Counted from the stretch's first letter, positions 7,844 to 15,569 are shown. The stretch: DNA of 41,392 nt from Kitasatospora aureofaciens (GCF_019192735.1 NZ_JAHTKP010000064.1:1-41392), one strand, 5' to 3'. Notes: generated by a model not told the origin, from the letters alone. Translations and numbers: made by a program.

Positions 7844-9241
7844 TCAGTGGGCGCGGGTGGCGCGCCGGGGGGCGGGGCGGCGGGTGGGGGTGTGGCGGCG
7901 GGGGCGTTCGATCACCGGGTCGGGGATCGAGACGGGGATGCCGGTCGGGACGCGGGCGCCGGTGAGGCGGGCGAGTTCGTCGTCGCCGGAGTGGATGCGG
8001 GTGGCGGTGGGGGTGATGCCGGCGGTGGCGGCCAGGCGGGCCATATGGCGGCGCTGGCTGGGCAGGACGAGGGTGACGACGGTGCCGGACTCGCCGGCGC
8101 GGGCGGTGCGGCCGCCGCGGTGGAGGTAGTCCTTGTGGTCGGTCGGCGGGTCCAGGTTGACGACCAGGTCGAGTCCGTCGATGTGGATGCCCCGGGCGGC
8201 GACGTTGGTCGCGATGAGCGCGGTGACGTGGCCGGTGCGGAACTGCTGCAGGGTGCGGGTGCGCTGGGGCTGGGACTTGCCGCCGTGCAGGGCGGCGGCC
8301 TTCACCCCGTTGGCGAGCAGGTCCTCGACCAGCCGGTCGGCGCGGTCCCGGGTGTCGGTGAACATGATCACCCCGCCGTCCCGGGAGGCGATGCGGGCGA
8401 TCGTGGCGTTCTTGTCGTAGTTCTGCACATGCAGCACGTGGTGCTCCATGGTGGTGACCGCGACGGCCGACGGGTCCACCGAATGGGTGACCGGGTCCTT
8501 GAGGAAGCGGTGCACCAGCCGGTCGACGTTGCGGTCCAGGGTCGCGGAGAAGAGCAGCGTCTGGCAGTCGGCGGAGACCTGGTCGAGCAGTTCGGTGACC
8601 TGCGGCAGGAAGCCCAGGTCGGCCATCTGGTCGGCCTCGTCCAGGACCGCGATGCCGACGTCGTCCAGCCGGCAGCGGCCGCGCTGGATGAGGTCGGTCA
8701 GCCGGCCGGGAGTGGCCACGACGACCTCCGCGCCCCGGTTCAGCACCTGGGACTGGCGGCCGATCGACTCCCCGCCCACCACGGTCGCCATCCGCAGCCG
8801 TACCGCGTGTGCGTAGGGGGTGAGCGCCTCGGTGACCTGCTGCGCGAGTTCACGGGTGGGGACCAGCACCAGGGCCAGCGGGCTGCCGGGGTCGGCCTTG
8901 CGGCCGGCGGCGCGGGCGGCGGTGCGGGCCAGCACGGCCAGGCCGAAGGCGATGGTCTTTCCGGAACCGGTCCGGCCACGGCCGAGCACGTCACGGCCGG
9001 CGAGAGAGTTCGGCAGGGTGGCGGCCTGGATGGGGAACGGCGCGGTGACGCCCTGGCGGGCCAGTGTCCTCAGCAGGGCCGCCGGCATGTCCAGCTCGTC
9101 GAACGACGCGACGGCGGGGAGCGCCGGGGTGGTGCTGACCGGGAGTTCGAACTCTGTTCGGACAGCGCGGCTCCGGCCCCTGTTCGGGGCAGTGGAGCGG
9201 TGGTGGGAGCTACGGTTCGAGGGGCGATCGGAGCGGTTCAT
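7844..9241 (-). CDS. DEAD-box ATP-dependent RNA helicase
   Basis: A 465-residue DEAD-box helicase of the RhlE/CsdA kind. Motifs in order: Q-motif region 'FDELDMPAALLRTLARQG' with 'FPIQ', Walker A GRTGSGKT (89-96), 'PTRELAQQ', 'TPGRL', DEAD in 'VLDEADQM', SAT in 'LFSATLD', then helicase-C motifs 'IMFTDTRDRAD', 'ATNVAARGIHIDGLD' and 'HRGGRTARAG'. Both flanking extensions are basic, as in RNA-chaperone helicases. ATG 9241 has a GAGGAAGG site at good spacing. It lies behind a cold-shock protein gene on the same strand, separated by a hairpin, a linkage seen in streptomycetes that points to RNA unwinding in cold or stress. Confidence 0.93.
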   Translation of the reverse strand: MNRSDRPSNRSSHHRSTAPNRGRSRAVRTEFELPVSTTPALPAVASFDELDMPAALLRTLARQGVTAPFPIQAATLPNSLAGRDVLGRGRTGSGKTIAFGLAVLARTAARAAGRKADPGSPLALVLVPTRELAQQVTEALTPYAHAVRLRMATVVGGESIGRQSQVLNRGAEVVVATPGRLTDLIQRGRCRLDDVGIAVLDEADQMADLGFLPQVTELLDQVSADCQTLLFSATLDRNVDRLVHRFLKDPVTHSVDPSAVAVTTMEHHVLHVQNYDKNATIARIASRDGGVIMFTDTRDRADRLVEDLLANGVKAAALHGGKSQPQRTRTLQQFRTGHVTALIATNVAARGIHIDGLDLVVNLDPPTDHKDYLHRGGRTARAGESGTVVTLVLPSQRRHMARLAATAGITPTATRIHSGDDELARLTGARVPTGIPVSIPDPVIERPRRHTPTRRPAPRRATRAH

Positions 9242-9370
9242 TCGGAACCTTCCTCGGGAGGGCGCGGTCGCGAGGACGGCTCCGCTGCGCGAGCGCGCGG
9301 AGATCGCAAGGAACGGGCCGAAGCGGCCAAGCGGCCAGGGCGGCCGGAGGTGGGAATGGGGCGGAACGGC

Positions 9371-9412
9371 CGAGGGGCCCGCACCGGGCGTGTGCACGGT
9401 GCGGGCCCCTCG
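9371..9412 (-). terminator. Hairpin between cold-shock gene and helicase gene
   Basis: CGAGGGGCCCGCACC at 9371-9385 and its exact complement at 9398-9412 form a 15-bp stem with a 12-base loop, 29 bp after the cold-shock stop. No U-tract follows. It should end most cold-shock transcripts and may let a fraction run into the helicase gene. Confidence 0.75.
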
Positions 9413-9440
9413 CTACCAAGGCAAGTGCCGTGGCAGTGAA

Positions 9441-9644
9441 CTACAGCGGGCGAATGTTCTCGGCCTGCGGGCCCTTCTGGCCCTGCGTGACGTCGAACTC
9501 GACCTTCTGGCCCTCGAGCAGCTCACGGAAGCCCTGGGCGTTGATGTTCGAGTAGTGGGCGAAGACGTCAGCGCCGCCACCGTCCTGCTCGATGAAGCCG
9601 AAGCCCTTTTCCGCGTTGAACCACTTCACGGTACCAGTAGCCAT
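9441..9644 (-). CDS. Cold-shock protein, CspA family
   Basis: A 67-residue cold-shock domain protein. RNP1 is KGFGFI (13-18) and RNP2 is VFAHY (27-31); 'GTVKWFNAEKGFGFI' and 'QKGPQAENIRPL' are standard start and end. It binds single-stranded RNA/DNA and acts as an RNA chaperone. A GAAGGAGA site precedes ATG 9644. The leader is long (about 150 bases if the TACAGT at 9809-9804 is the -10) and holds a U-tracted terminator, so its level is probably set after transcription starts. Downstream on the same strand is an RNA helicase, a natural functional partner. Confidence 0.95.
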   Translation of the reverse strand: MATGTVKWFNAEKGFGFIEQDGGGADVFAHYSNINAQGFRELLEGQKVEFDVTQGQKGPQAENIRPL

Positions 9645-9729
9645 AAAACATCTCCTTCGAGAGACTTTTCGACGCCCGCACCGTGCGGGTGTCGAGTCGC
9701 CGCGATGAGAACCCGCCGGGGAAAGAGCC

Positions 9730-9767
9730 GGAAAACAAAAAATGCGCCTGCAAGATCAGCAGGCGCA
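9730..9767 (-). promoter_or_regulatory. Intrinsic terminator inside the cold-shock 5' leader (candidate attenuator)
   Basis: Read on the minus strand, TGCGCCTGC (9767-9759), a 7-base loop, then GCAGGCGCA (9751-9743) form a 9-bp stem directly followed by TTTTTTGTTTTCC. This is a textbook intrinsic terminator, unusual in this GC-rich genome, ending about 85 bases before the cold-shock ATG. No minus-strand gene lies upstream for it to terminate. A possible -10 TACAGT is at 9809-9804. A 50-codon ORF from ATG 9778 (minus) reads through the hairpin and ends at 9626, inside the cold-shock gene. Confidence 0.65.
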
Positions 9768-10078
9768 CACAAGTTCATGGGAACCACTACTGCAACTAAT
9801 TCGACTGTAGCAGGCCCGGGCTCTCCGCGGTGGAAATTCGCCACCCGGTCTTTCCGGCTGCGCCCCCGCAGGCGGCGTTCGGCCGTCGGCACGGTCGACA
9901 ACGGTCGCTACCCCCAGGGCAGTTGGTGCGACGGCGGCCCGCTCCGGCCGGTCGAAGAATTTTTTGGGCCGGCTGGACCGGCGGGCGTGGGCCGGTTGGC
10001 GGGTGCGCTCCTGCCCCGGCCGGCTTCGGGCCCGCCGGACGGGTCCGCTCCGCCGTTTTTCGGAGCATACTGATCAGG

Positions 10079-10306
10079 ATGACGAAATCACCGGTAGTCC
10101 GCCGCCACCTCCCCACCAGCCCCTTCAAGGCCCGGGTCGAGCCGCCACGCAAACAGTTCGCCGTGGGCGACAGGGTCACCCACGACAAGCACGGCCTCGG
10201 CCGGGTCGTCGACGTCGAGGACGACAGCAACGTCGCGGTCCTCGTCGATTTCGGGTCCCGGCAGGAGCGACTCACCCCGCCGTACGCCGAGATGTTCAAG
10301 CTCTGA
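10079..10306 (+). CDS. Small protein with Tudor/CarD-like domain
   Basis: A 75-residue basic protein. The core, 'FAVGDRVTHDKHGLGRVVDVEDD' followed by 'VAVLVDFGSRQERL' and 'YAEMFKL', resembles the small beta-barrel at the C-terminus of UvrD/PcrA helicases and the CarD-type RNA-polymerase-interaction fold. It may bind nucleic acid or RNA polymerase; this is inference from similarity of pattern. CATACT at 10066-10071 lies seven bases before ATG 10079 with no good Shine-Dalgarno, so the mRNA may be leaderless. The longer open frame upstream is not supported. The stretch 9810-10065 contains no other gene. Confidence 0.75.
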   Translation: MTKSPVVRRHLPTSPFKARVEPPRKQFAVGDRVTHDKHGLGRVVDVEDDSNVAVLVDFGSRQERLTPPYAEMFKL

Positions 10307-10444
10307 CCCGGGGCTCCCCCGGGCCACCAGGGCCCGGGCTCCGGCATCAGGCGCCCGATCGCGCGCGGGCCGTGCGCTCGCCCGTGCGCCCTGCCATGCG
10401 CTGAACCGTGCGCTGGGCCGCCGCTGCAGCAATAGTCTGGGGGC

Positions 10445-10807
10445 ATGTCGAACTCTGATGGGCTGCTCGTTGACATCGCCGCGATGGTGGAGTCCGAGCA
10501 CAGCAACCAGATGTCCTTGACCGTGGTGGTCCCCGGAGCGGTCATCACCGGCAGGCTCGCGCCGATGGCCCTGTGGCTTGAGCGGGTGTCGGAAGTCCTG
10601 CACACCTCCGAGCACTTGAAGCCGTTCGCGGCCCTCTTCGCCCCGCCCTCGGCCGCAGCGCCCGCGCGGCCGACGCATCTGCACCTCCACCGGGCGAGGA
10701 TCCTGCAGGGCGACTTCGGCCTGCCCCACACCGGCGGCATGTACCGCATCTCCATCGCGGACGTGAGCAGTTGGACGGTGGGTGACCTCAGTTACTCCGA
10801 CGTCTGA
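10445..10807 (+). CDS. Conserved hypothetical protein, GvpU-like
   Basis: A 120-residue protein of unknown function. Its N-terminal part ('VESEHSNQMSLTVVVPGAVITGRLAPMALWLERVSE') resembles in pattern the accessory gas-vesicle protein GvpU, where a strand ending in GAVI(S/T)G is followed by a helix. No other gas-vesicle gene is in the window, so that name should not be taken as a function. The middle is Pro/Ala-rich and the last strand reads 'MYRISIADVSSWTVGDLSY'. TAGTCT at 10433-10438 stands six bases before the ATG, a leaderless arrangement. It is cytosolic by composition. Confidence 0.75.
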   Translation: MSNSDGLLVDIAAMVESEHSNQMSLTVVVPGAVITGRLAPMALWLERVSEVLHTSEHLKPFAALFAPPSAAAPARPTHLHLHRARILQGDFGLPHTGGMYRISIADVSSWTVGDLSYSDV

Positions 10808-10890
10808 CCGCCGGCCGGGGGCGTCGGCGACGGCCGGCGCCCCGCCGAACGACGTGTCCGAAGGAGGCCCGGGCCGCTACCGTGAACTCC

Positions 10891-11136
10891 ATGACGATCC
10901 AGGTGGAACTGCCCAAGCAGCTGGAGGAACAAGTCGTCCGCGCCGCCACCAGGGCCGGGTTGAGCGTGGAGGACTACGTCGTCCGGGTCCTGGCAGCCGA
11001 TCAGGACGCCGCCGGGGGCACGCGCGCGGCCCGCATGGAGCGCGCCGACGCCCTTGCCATGGCCGACTACAGGGCCTGGACCGCTGCCGGATGCCCCGAG
11101 GACGGTGCCATGACCATGGACGACGTCTTCGGGTGA
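10891..11136 (+). CDS. Ribbon-helix-helix antitoxin-like small protein
   Basis: An 81-residue acidic protein. It starts 'MTIQVELPKQLEEQVVRAATRAGLSVEDYVVRVLA', the strand-helix-helix pattern of RHH/MetJ-type DNA-binding proteins, with a flexible C-terminus ending 'MTMDDVFG' that could contact a toxin. No toxin gene (PIN, RelE or Fic) follows; the next gene is convergent. It may be an orphan antitoxin or a free-standing regulator. TACCGT at 10878-10883 is seven bases before ATG 10891, favouring a leaderless start there; GTG 10882 with AAGGAGG at 10861-10867 is the alternative and adds three residues. Confidence 0.75.
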   Translation: MTIQVELPKQLEEQVVRAATRAGLSVEDYVVRVLAADQDAAGGTRAARMERADALAMADYRAWTAAGCPEDGAMTMDDVFG

Positions 11137-11150
11137 CCCTAACGTCACCC
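11131..11150. terminator. Inverted repeat at the end of the RHH gene
   Basis: GGGTGAC (11131-11137) pairs with GTCACCC (11144-11150) around a 6-base loop and overlaps the stop codon at 11134-11136. It lies between convergent genes; the stem is short. Confidence 0.45.
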
Positions 11151-11187
11151 GGCAGGGTTCTTGCCAGGGCGACCGGGACGCCCTTGG

Positions 11188-11865
11188 TCAGCTCGGCGGG
11201 TTGGGGCGGGTCAGGCCGCGGTCGTACGCGAAGATCACGGCCTGGACGCGGTCGCGGGCGCCGATCTTCGCCAGGACGCGGCTGACGTGGGTCTTGACGG
11301 TCGACTCCGCGAGGACCAGGCGCTGGGCGATCTCGCCGTTGGTCCAGCCCCGGCCGACGGCGAGCAGGATCTCGCGCTCGCGCTCGGTCAGGGCGTCCAG
11401 CCGCGGATCGTCGGCGGGCGCCGCGCCGGGCGGGCGGACGGGCAGGTGGTGGGCGTAGGCGTCGAGGAGGCGCCGGGTGATGGCGGGGGCGACGACGGCG
11501 TCGCCCTCGGCGACCGCGCGGATCCCGGCGAGGAGCTCCTCCGGGCGGGCGTCCTTCAGCAGGAAGCCGCTGGCCCCGGCGCGCAGCGCGGCGTGGGCGT
11601 ACTCGTCGAGGTCGAAGGTGGTGAGGACGAGGATGCGCGAGCGTCCTCCGGTGGCGACGATGCGGCGGGTGGCCTCGATGCCGTCCATGCCGGGCATCCG
11701 GATGTCCATGAGGACGACGTCGGGCCGCAGGTCGGCGGCCAGGCGGACGGCCTCGGCGCCGTGCGCGGCCTCGCCGACGACGTCGGTGCCGGGCTGGCTC
11801 TCCAGCAGCATGCGGAAGCCGTACCGCTGCAGCGGCTGGTCGTCGACGATGAGGACGGTGGTCAC
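11188..11865 (-). CDS. NarL/LuxR-family response regulator
   Basis: A 225-residue two-component response regulator. The receiver (1-120) has the acidic pair in 'VLIVDDQ', phospho-acceptor D54 in 'VVLMDIRMPG', the threonine in 'LVLTTFD' and the lysine in 'FLLKD'. The C-terminal HTH (about 158-220) reads 'LTEREREILLAVGRGWTNGEIAQRLVLAESTVKTHVSRVLAKIG'. GTG 11865 is the start; its GTGA overlaps the kinase stop, so the two are translationally coupled. It should act on a promoter nearby, most likely that of the ABC exporter genes upstream. Confidence 0.95.
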   Translation of the reverse strand: MTTVLIVDDQPLQRYGFRMLLESQPGTDVVGEAAHGAEAVRLAADLRPDVVLMDIRMPGMDGIEATRRIVATGGRSRILVLTTFDLDEYAHAALRAGASGFLLKDARPEELLAGIRAVAEGDAVVAPAITRRLLDAYAHHLPVRPPGAAPADDPRLDALTEREREILLAVGRGWTNGEIAQRLVLAESTVKTHVSRVLAKIGARDRVQAVIFAYDRGLTRPNPPS

Positions 11866-13178
11866 GTCAAGCCGCCTGTCGGGTCGGGGGTGAGGTCGAG
11901 GACGGCCTCCACGGTCCATCCTGCACCGGGTCCTGGTCCCGCGGTGACGGTCCCGCCGTAGAGGGCAGCGCGTTCGCGCATGCCCGCGAGACCGTGCCCC
12001 TCCTCGGTGGCGGGTCCGGGCCGCGCGGGCGCGCCGGGCGGCCCGCTGTCCTGCACCCGGACCCGCAGCCGGCCGGCGTCGGCCAGCAGGGTCACGTGCG
12101 TCCGGGTGTCGGGGCCCGCGTGCTTGAGGGTGTTGGTGAGCGCCTCCTGGACGATGCGGTAGGCCATCAGCTGCACCCCGCGGTCCAGCCGGTCCAGGTC
12201 GCCGGCGGCGGTGTACGTCACCTCGGGGCCGGCGGCACGGATGCGCGCGCACAGCCCGTCGAGGTCGGCGATGCCCGGCTGGGGGGTGAAGGCGGGGCCC
12301 TGCTCGTTCTGGTCGCGCAGGACGCCGAGCATGCGCCGCAGCTCGCCGAGCGCCTGGCGGCTCGTCTCGCCGATCAGCAGCAGGGCCTCCCGGCCCCGCT
12401 CCGGGGCGGCCTCGGCCGCGTACGCGCCGCCGTCGGCCAGGGTGACGATCACGGAGAGGTTGTGGCCGATGATGTCGTGCATCTCCCGGGCCACCCGGGC
12501 GCGTTCGGTGGCGGTGGCCAGCCGGCTGCGCTGGTCGCGCTCGATCTCCAGGCGCGCCGCGCGCTCGCGCAGTCCGGCGAGCTGGGCGCGGCGGATCCGC
12601 ACCGCGATGCCGAGGGCGACGGCCGCCGTCGTCGCGGCGCAGAGGAAGAACAGCGCGTCGCCGACCGGCACCTCGCCGGACAGCTCCGCGGCGACCACGG
12701 CCGCCGCGCCGGCCATGGCACCGCACGCCCAGGCCAGACGCCGCAGACTCCCGTGCAGGGTCAGGCTGTAGAGGGCGACCAGCAGGGCGACGTCCGCGCG
12801 CAGCGCCACGCCCAGTGACCACTGCAGCACGAACACGGCCATGATCACCGCGAAGGCTGCCGTCGGCCGCCTGCGGCGCCACAGCAGGGGCAGCAGCAGG
12901 CCCGCCTGCAGCGCCAGTGTGGCGGGCAGGGGCAGCCGGGTGAAGGTGAACCGGTGCTCGCGCGCGCCCTCGCTGCCGCCGTGGAAGTGGATCAGGTCCG
13001 GGACGCAGAACAGCAGGAAGACCGCGGCCACCACCGCGGTGTCCAGGACCCACGGGTGGGCGCGGTCGGCCTGCCGCACTCGCTGGCCGATCCGGGCCAG
13101 GCGCGCGATCACCGGGTGCCCCGACAGCGGGTCGGTCCCCGCGGCCGGGCCTGCGGCGATGATGTCGTGGTCGCTCAC
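11862..13178 (-). CDS. Sensor histidine kinase (HPK7 / NarX-like)
   Basis: A 438-residue membrane sensor kinase. Four to five hydrophobic helices fill residues 45-190; then comes a coiled region and the DHp motif 'RVAREMHDIIGHNLSVIV' (catalytic His near 232), and the ATPase domain with 'QEALTNTLKHAG' (N-box), 'VQDSGPPG' and 'EGHGLAGMRERAALYGG' (G-boxes). This is the HisKA_3 family that pairs with NarL-type regulators. Start GTG 13178 is chosen because it follows AAGGTGA and homology begins there. A tandem repeat rich in AAGGTGAC lies immediately before the start. The stop overlaps the response-regulator start. Confidence 0.93.
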   Translation of the reverse strand: MSDHDIIAAGPAAGTDPLSGHPVIARLARIGQRVRQADRAHPWVLDTAVVAAVFLLFCVPDLIHFHGGSEGAREHRFTFTRLPLPATLALQAGLLLPLLWRRRRPTAAFAVIMAVFVLQWSLGVALRADVALLVALYSLTLHGSLRRLAWACGAMAGAAAVVAAELSGEVPVGDALFFLCAATTAAVALGIAVRIRRAQLAGLRERAARLEIERDQRSRLATATERARVAREMHDIIGHNLSVIVTLADGGAYAAEAAPERGREALLLIGETSRQALGELRRMLGVLRDQNEQGPAFTPQPGIADLDGLCARIRAAGPEVTYTAAGDLDRLDRGVQLMAYRIVQEALTNTLKHAGPDTRTHVTLLADAGRLRVRVQDSGPPGAPARPGPATEEGHGLAGMRERAALYGGTVTAGPGPGAGWTVEAVLDLTPDPTGGLT

Positions 13179-13181
13179 GGG

Positions 13182-13241
13182 GTCACCTTGTCCGTCACCT
13201 TGTCCGTCACCTTGTCCGTCGTGGCCTTGTCCGTCGTGGCC
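13182..13241 (-). repeat. Tandem repeat directly before the histidine-kinase start
   Basis: Three perfect 12-bp copies (on the plus strand GTCACCTTGTCC, at 13182-13193, 13194-13205 and 13206-13217) are followed by one and a half 15-bp related units GTCGTGGCCTTGTCC. In the direction of the gene each 12-mer presents AAGGTGAC, so the ribosome-binding core is repeated and the copy nearest the GTG is the working one. Confidence 0.8.
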
Positions 13242-13340
13242 GGGACGATACCGGGCAGGCCTGGGCATGACGGCCGAACCGGGCACGAGGACCGTACCGG
13301 GAATGCGGGCCGAACCCGGCATGAGGCCAGGAATGAGGAT

Positions 13341-13371
13341 GGTGCGGCACCGGCCGGGCCGGTGCCGCACC
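13341..13371 (-). terminator. Terminator of the ABC transporter operon
   Basis: GGTGCGGCACCGGCC (13341-13355) and its exact complement at 13357-13371 form a stem of 13 or more pairs with a tiny loop, 10 bp after the permease stop. It separates the exporter operon from the two-component genes downstream on the same strand. Confidence 0.8.
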
Positions 13372-13380
13372 AGGAGTGCC

Positions 13381-14232
13381 TCAGGCGTCGGTGCGCACGA
13401 GGCGCACGGCGGCGCCGGCCAGGGCGAGCACCGTCCACCCCAGGAAGACCGCCAGCCCGGCACCCGGCGACAGCGTGGTCGCGTCGTGGTGCAGGGTGAA
13501 CATCGCCTCGCCCGCGTGGCTGGGCAGGTAGGGACTGATGTGGCTCTGCCAGGAGGAGGGCAGCAGCGAGACCAGGCCGGGAACCAGCATCAGCGAGGCC
13601 ACCAGCACCGAGATACCGCCCGCGACCGACCGCAGCAGCATGCCCAGGGCGACGCCGATCACGCCGACGAGGGCGAGGTAGAGCCCGGCCCCCAGCAGGC
13701 TGCGCACGACGCCGGCGTCGGAGAGGGTCATCGCCGCGCGCGTGCTCGAAACGATCTGGCTGTCGGCCGCGAAGGCGACGAACACCCCGACGGTGGCGAG
13801 CAGCAGCGCGGTCAGGCCGTACACCGTCGCCTTGGACCACAGCACCGGCAGGCGGCGCGGCACGGCCGCCAGAGTGGAGCGGATCATGCCGGTCGAGTAC
13901 TCGCCCGCGGCGACCAGCACGCCGAGGACGCCGAGCGCCAGCTGGGCGAAGTTGGTGCCGAACAGCGAAAGGCTCAGGGCGGTCGCGTCGGCGAAGTCCC
14001 GGTCCATCGGGCGGCCCGAGGTGATCCTCGACTTGAACTGGAAGGCCGCGATCAGGCCGAACGCGACCAGGAACAGCAGGCCCAGGCCGAGCGTGATCCA
14101 GGTGGAGCGCAGGGACCACATCTTCGCCCACTCCGCGCGCAGCACGCGCGCGGCGGTCACCCGGTAGGCCGGGCCCGCGGGCCGCTGGACGGTGGGGGAT
14201 GCGGGCGTCTGGGTCGGTGCGATGGTGCTCAT
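13381..14232 (-). CDS. ABC transporter permease (ABC-2 type)
   Basis: A 283-residue integral membrane protein with about six helices. The order fits ABC-2 exporters: an N-terminal cytosolic stretch with 'VLRAEWAKMWSLRSTWI', a first long helix pair, 'GEYSTGMIRSTLAAVPRR' (conserved in the gliding/bacitracin-type permeases), further helices, and a last helix near the C-terminus. ATG 14232 overlaps the ATPase stop by 4 bp (ATGA), so the two subunits are made together. The exporter and the adjacent two-component system fit the common sensor-kinase plus drug-exporter module; substrate unknown. Confidence 0.93.
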   Translation of the reverse strand: MSTIAPTQTPASPTVQRPAGPAYRVTAARVLRAEWAKMWSLRSTWITLGLGLLFLVAFGLIAAFQFKSRITSGRPMDRDFADATALSLSLFGTNFAQLALGVLGVLVAAGEYSTGMIRSTLAAVPRRLPVLWSKATVYGLTALLLATVGVFVAFAADSQIVSSTRAAMTLSDAGVVRSLLGAGLYLALVGVIGVALGMLLRSVAGGISVLVASLMLVPGLVSLLPSSWQSHISPYLPSHAGEAMFTLHHDATTLSPGAGLAVFLGWTVLALAGAAVRLVRTDA

Positions 14233-15212
14233 GCCGCGCTCCTCGTGGTCTCGGCCCCGGTGGTCTCGGCCCCGGTGGTCTTGGCACTGGTGGTCGCGGT
14301 GCCGGTGGTGGACCCGTGGTACTCCACGGAGTCCCTGGTCAGGTCCATGAAGGCCTCCTCCAGGGAGACCGTGCGGGTGGCGAGCTCGTACAGGGCGATG
14401 CCGTGCTCGGCGGCCTTGATCCCGATCTCGCGCGCCGGCAGGCCGGTGACGAGGAGTTCCTCCGAGCCGGACCGGCCGGTGATCTCCACGTCGGCCCCGG
14501 CCAGCACCGTCCGCAGACGGGCCGGGTCCGCGCTGGCCACCTTCACGACGTCGCCGCCGGCCTCGCGGACCAGGTCCTGCACGGTGGTGTCGGCCAGCAG
14601 GCGGCCCCGCCCGACGATGATCAGGTGGTCCGCGACGAGGGCGACCTCGCTCATCAGGTGCGAGGAGACGAAGACCGTACGGCCCTCCTCGGCGAGCCCG
14701 GTGAGCAGGTTGCGGATCCACAGCACGCCCTCCGGGTCGAGCCCGTTGACCGGCTCGTCCAGCATGACGGTGGCGGGATCGCCGAGCAGCGCCGCCGCGA
14801 TGCCGAGGCGCTGCCCCATGCCCAGCGAGAACGCCCCGGCCCGCTTCCCGGCCACCGACTGCAGCCCGGTCAGCTCGATGACCTCCTCCACCCGGCTGCG
14901 CGGAATGCCGTGGGTGTGGGCCTGGGCCATGAGGTGGTTGAACGCCGACCGCCCGGGGTGGATCGACCGGGCCTCCAGCAGCGCCCCGACCTCCTGCAGG
15001 GGCGCCGCGTGCGCGGCGTAGCTGCGCCCGTTGACGCGCACCGAGCCGCTGGTGGGCGCGTCCAGCCCGACGATCATCCGCATCGTGGTCGACTTGCCTG
15101 CCCCGTTGGGGCCCAGGAAGCCTGTCACCGTACCCGGCTTGACCGTGAAGTCGAGCCGGTCCACGGCGGTCTTCTCCCCGTACCGCTTCGTCAGCTGGTG
15201 TGCCTCGATCAT
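14229..15212 (-). CDS. ABC transporter ATP-binding protein
   Basis: A 327-residue ATPase of the multidrug/DrrA type. Walker A GPNGAGKST begins at residue 34; the signature is 'FSLGMGQRLG'; Walker B 'ATVMLDEPVNGLDPEG'; the H-loop 'VFVSSHLM'. After about residue 220 comes the DrrA-like C-terminal domain. The extreme C-terminus is a low-complexity tail of TTG-AE-type units, encoded by imperfect 15-bp repeats near 14246-14300 just before the permease start. It exports with the permease encoded by the overlapping next gene. TAGCGT at 15269-15264 could be the -10, and palindromes lie 80-130 bp upstream of the start. Confidence 0.95.
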   Translation of the reverse strand: MIEAHQLTKRYGEKTAVDRLDFTVKPGTVTGFLGPNGAGKSTTMRMIVGLDAPTSGSVRVNGRSYAAHAAPLQEVGALLEARSIHPGRSAFNHLMAQAHTHGIPRSRVEEVIELTGLQSVAGKRAGAFSLGMGQRLGIAAALLGDPATVMLDEPVNGLDPEGVLWIRNLLTGLAEEGRTVFVSSHLMSEVALVADHLIIVGRGRLLADTTVQDLVREAGGDVVKVASADPARLRTVLAGADVEITGRSGSEELLVTGLPAREIGIKAAEHGIALYELATRTVSLEEAFMDLTRDSVEYHGSTTGTATTSAKTTGAETTGAETTRSAA

Positions 15213-15290
15213 CGCTCACCCCTACGTTCCGGAGCCGGACCGTCCCGGCCTCCCTCACCTCCCACGCTAGGTTCGGCCCGAGCCCGATCC

Positions 15291-15339
15291 GTGGTACCGC
15301 GGAACGATCATCCGAGGCCACGTGGTACCGCGGTACCAC
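15291..15339. promoter_or_regulatory. 18-bp palindrome and second copy upstream of the ABC operon
   Basis: GTGGTACCGCGGTACCAC at 15322-15339 is a perfect 18-bp palindrome. A second copy, GTGGTACCGCGGAAC, starts at 15291, exactly 31 bp away (about three helical turns). The left copy is just upstream of the presumed -35 of the exporter operon (-10 TAGCGT, 15269-15264). These look like paired operators for a dimeric regulator, possibly the response regulator encoded downstream or the regulator whose remnant follows. Confidence 0.6.
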
Positions 15340-15371
15340 CGGCCGCCCGACCAAAGCGGCAGGTCGGGCCG

Positions 15372-15569
15372 GGGATCACCCCCACCCTGGACGCCTGCTG
15401 CACCACCGGCTCCCAACGACGCGCCGCCGACGTCCTCCACCTGCACCACAGCTGCGTCGCCCGCCGACTCGACCGGATCGGGAAGACCCTCGGCATCGAA
15501 CTCACCGAACCCACCGGGCTGTTGCGAGCCAGACTCGCCCTCACCGCCTGGCGGCTGCTCGACGGCTGA
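15372..15569 (+). pseudogene. C-terminal remnant of a PucR-type regulator
   Basis: Sixty-five codons ending at TGA 15567-15569 encode the PucR/CdaR C-terminal HTH: 'TLDACCTTGSQRRAADVLHL', 'HHSCVARRLDRIGKTLGIEL' and 'GLLRARLALTAWRLLDG'. Full proteins of this family have 300-500 further residues upstream; here there is no such domain, and no start codon with a ribosome site directly precedes it. The left boundary, near 15345-15372, adjoins the palindromes. It is best seen as the tail of a lost regulator gene, though a small HTH-only protein is not excluded. Confidence 0.7.

Noticed and set aside
7280..9439. 719-codon plus-strand frame
   Set aside because: It is antisense to the DEAD-box helicase and overlaps the MmyB-like regulator in another frame; the product is Gly/Val/Asp repeats with no domain.
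10445..10807. Gas-vesicle gene cluster
   Set aside because: One weak GvpU-like protein only; no gvpA, gvpF, gvpN or other gas-vesicle gene in the window.
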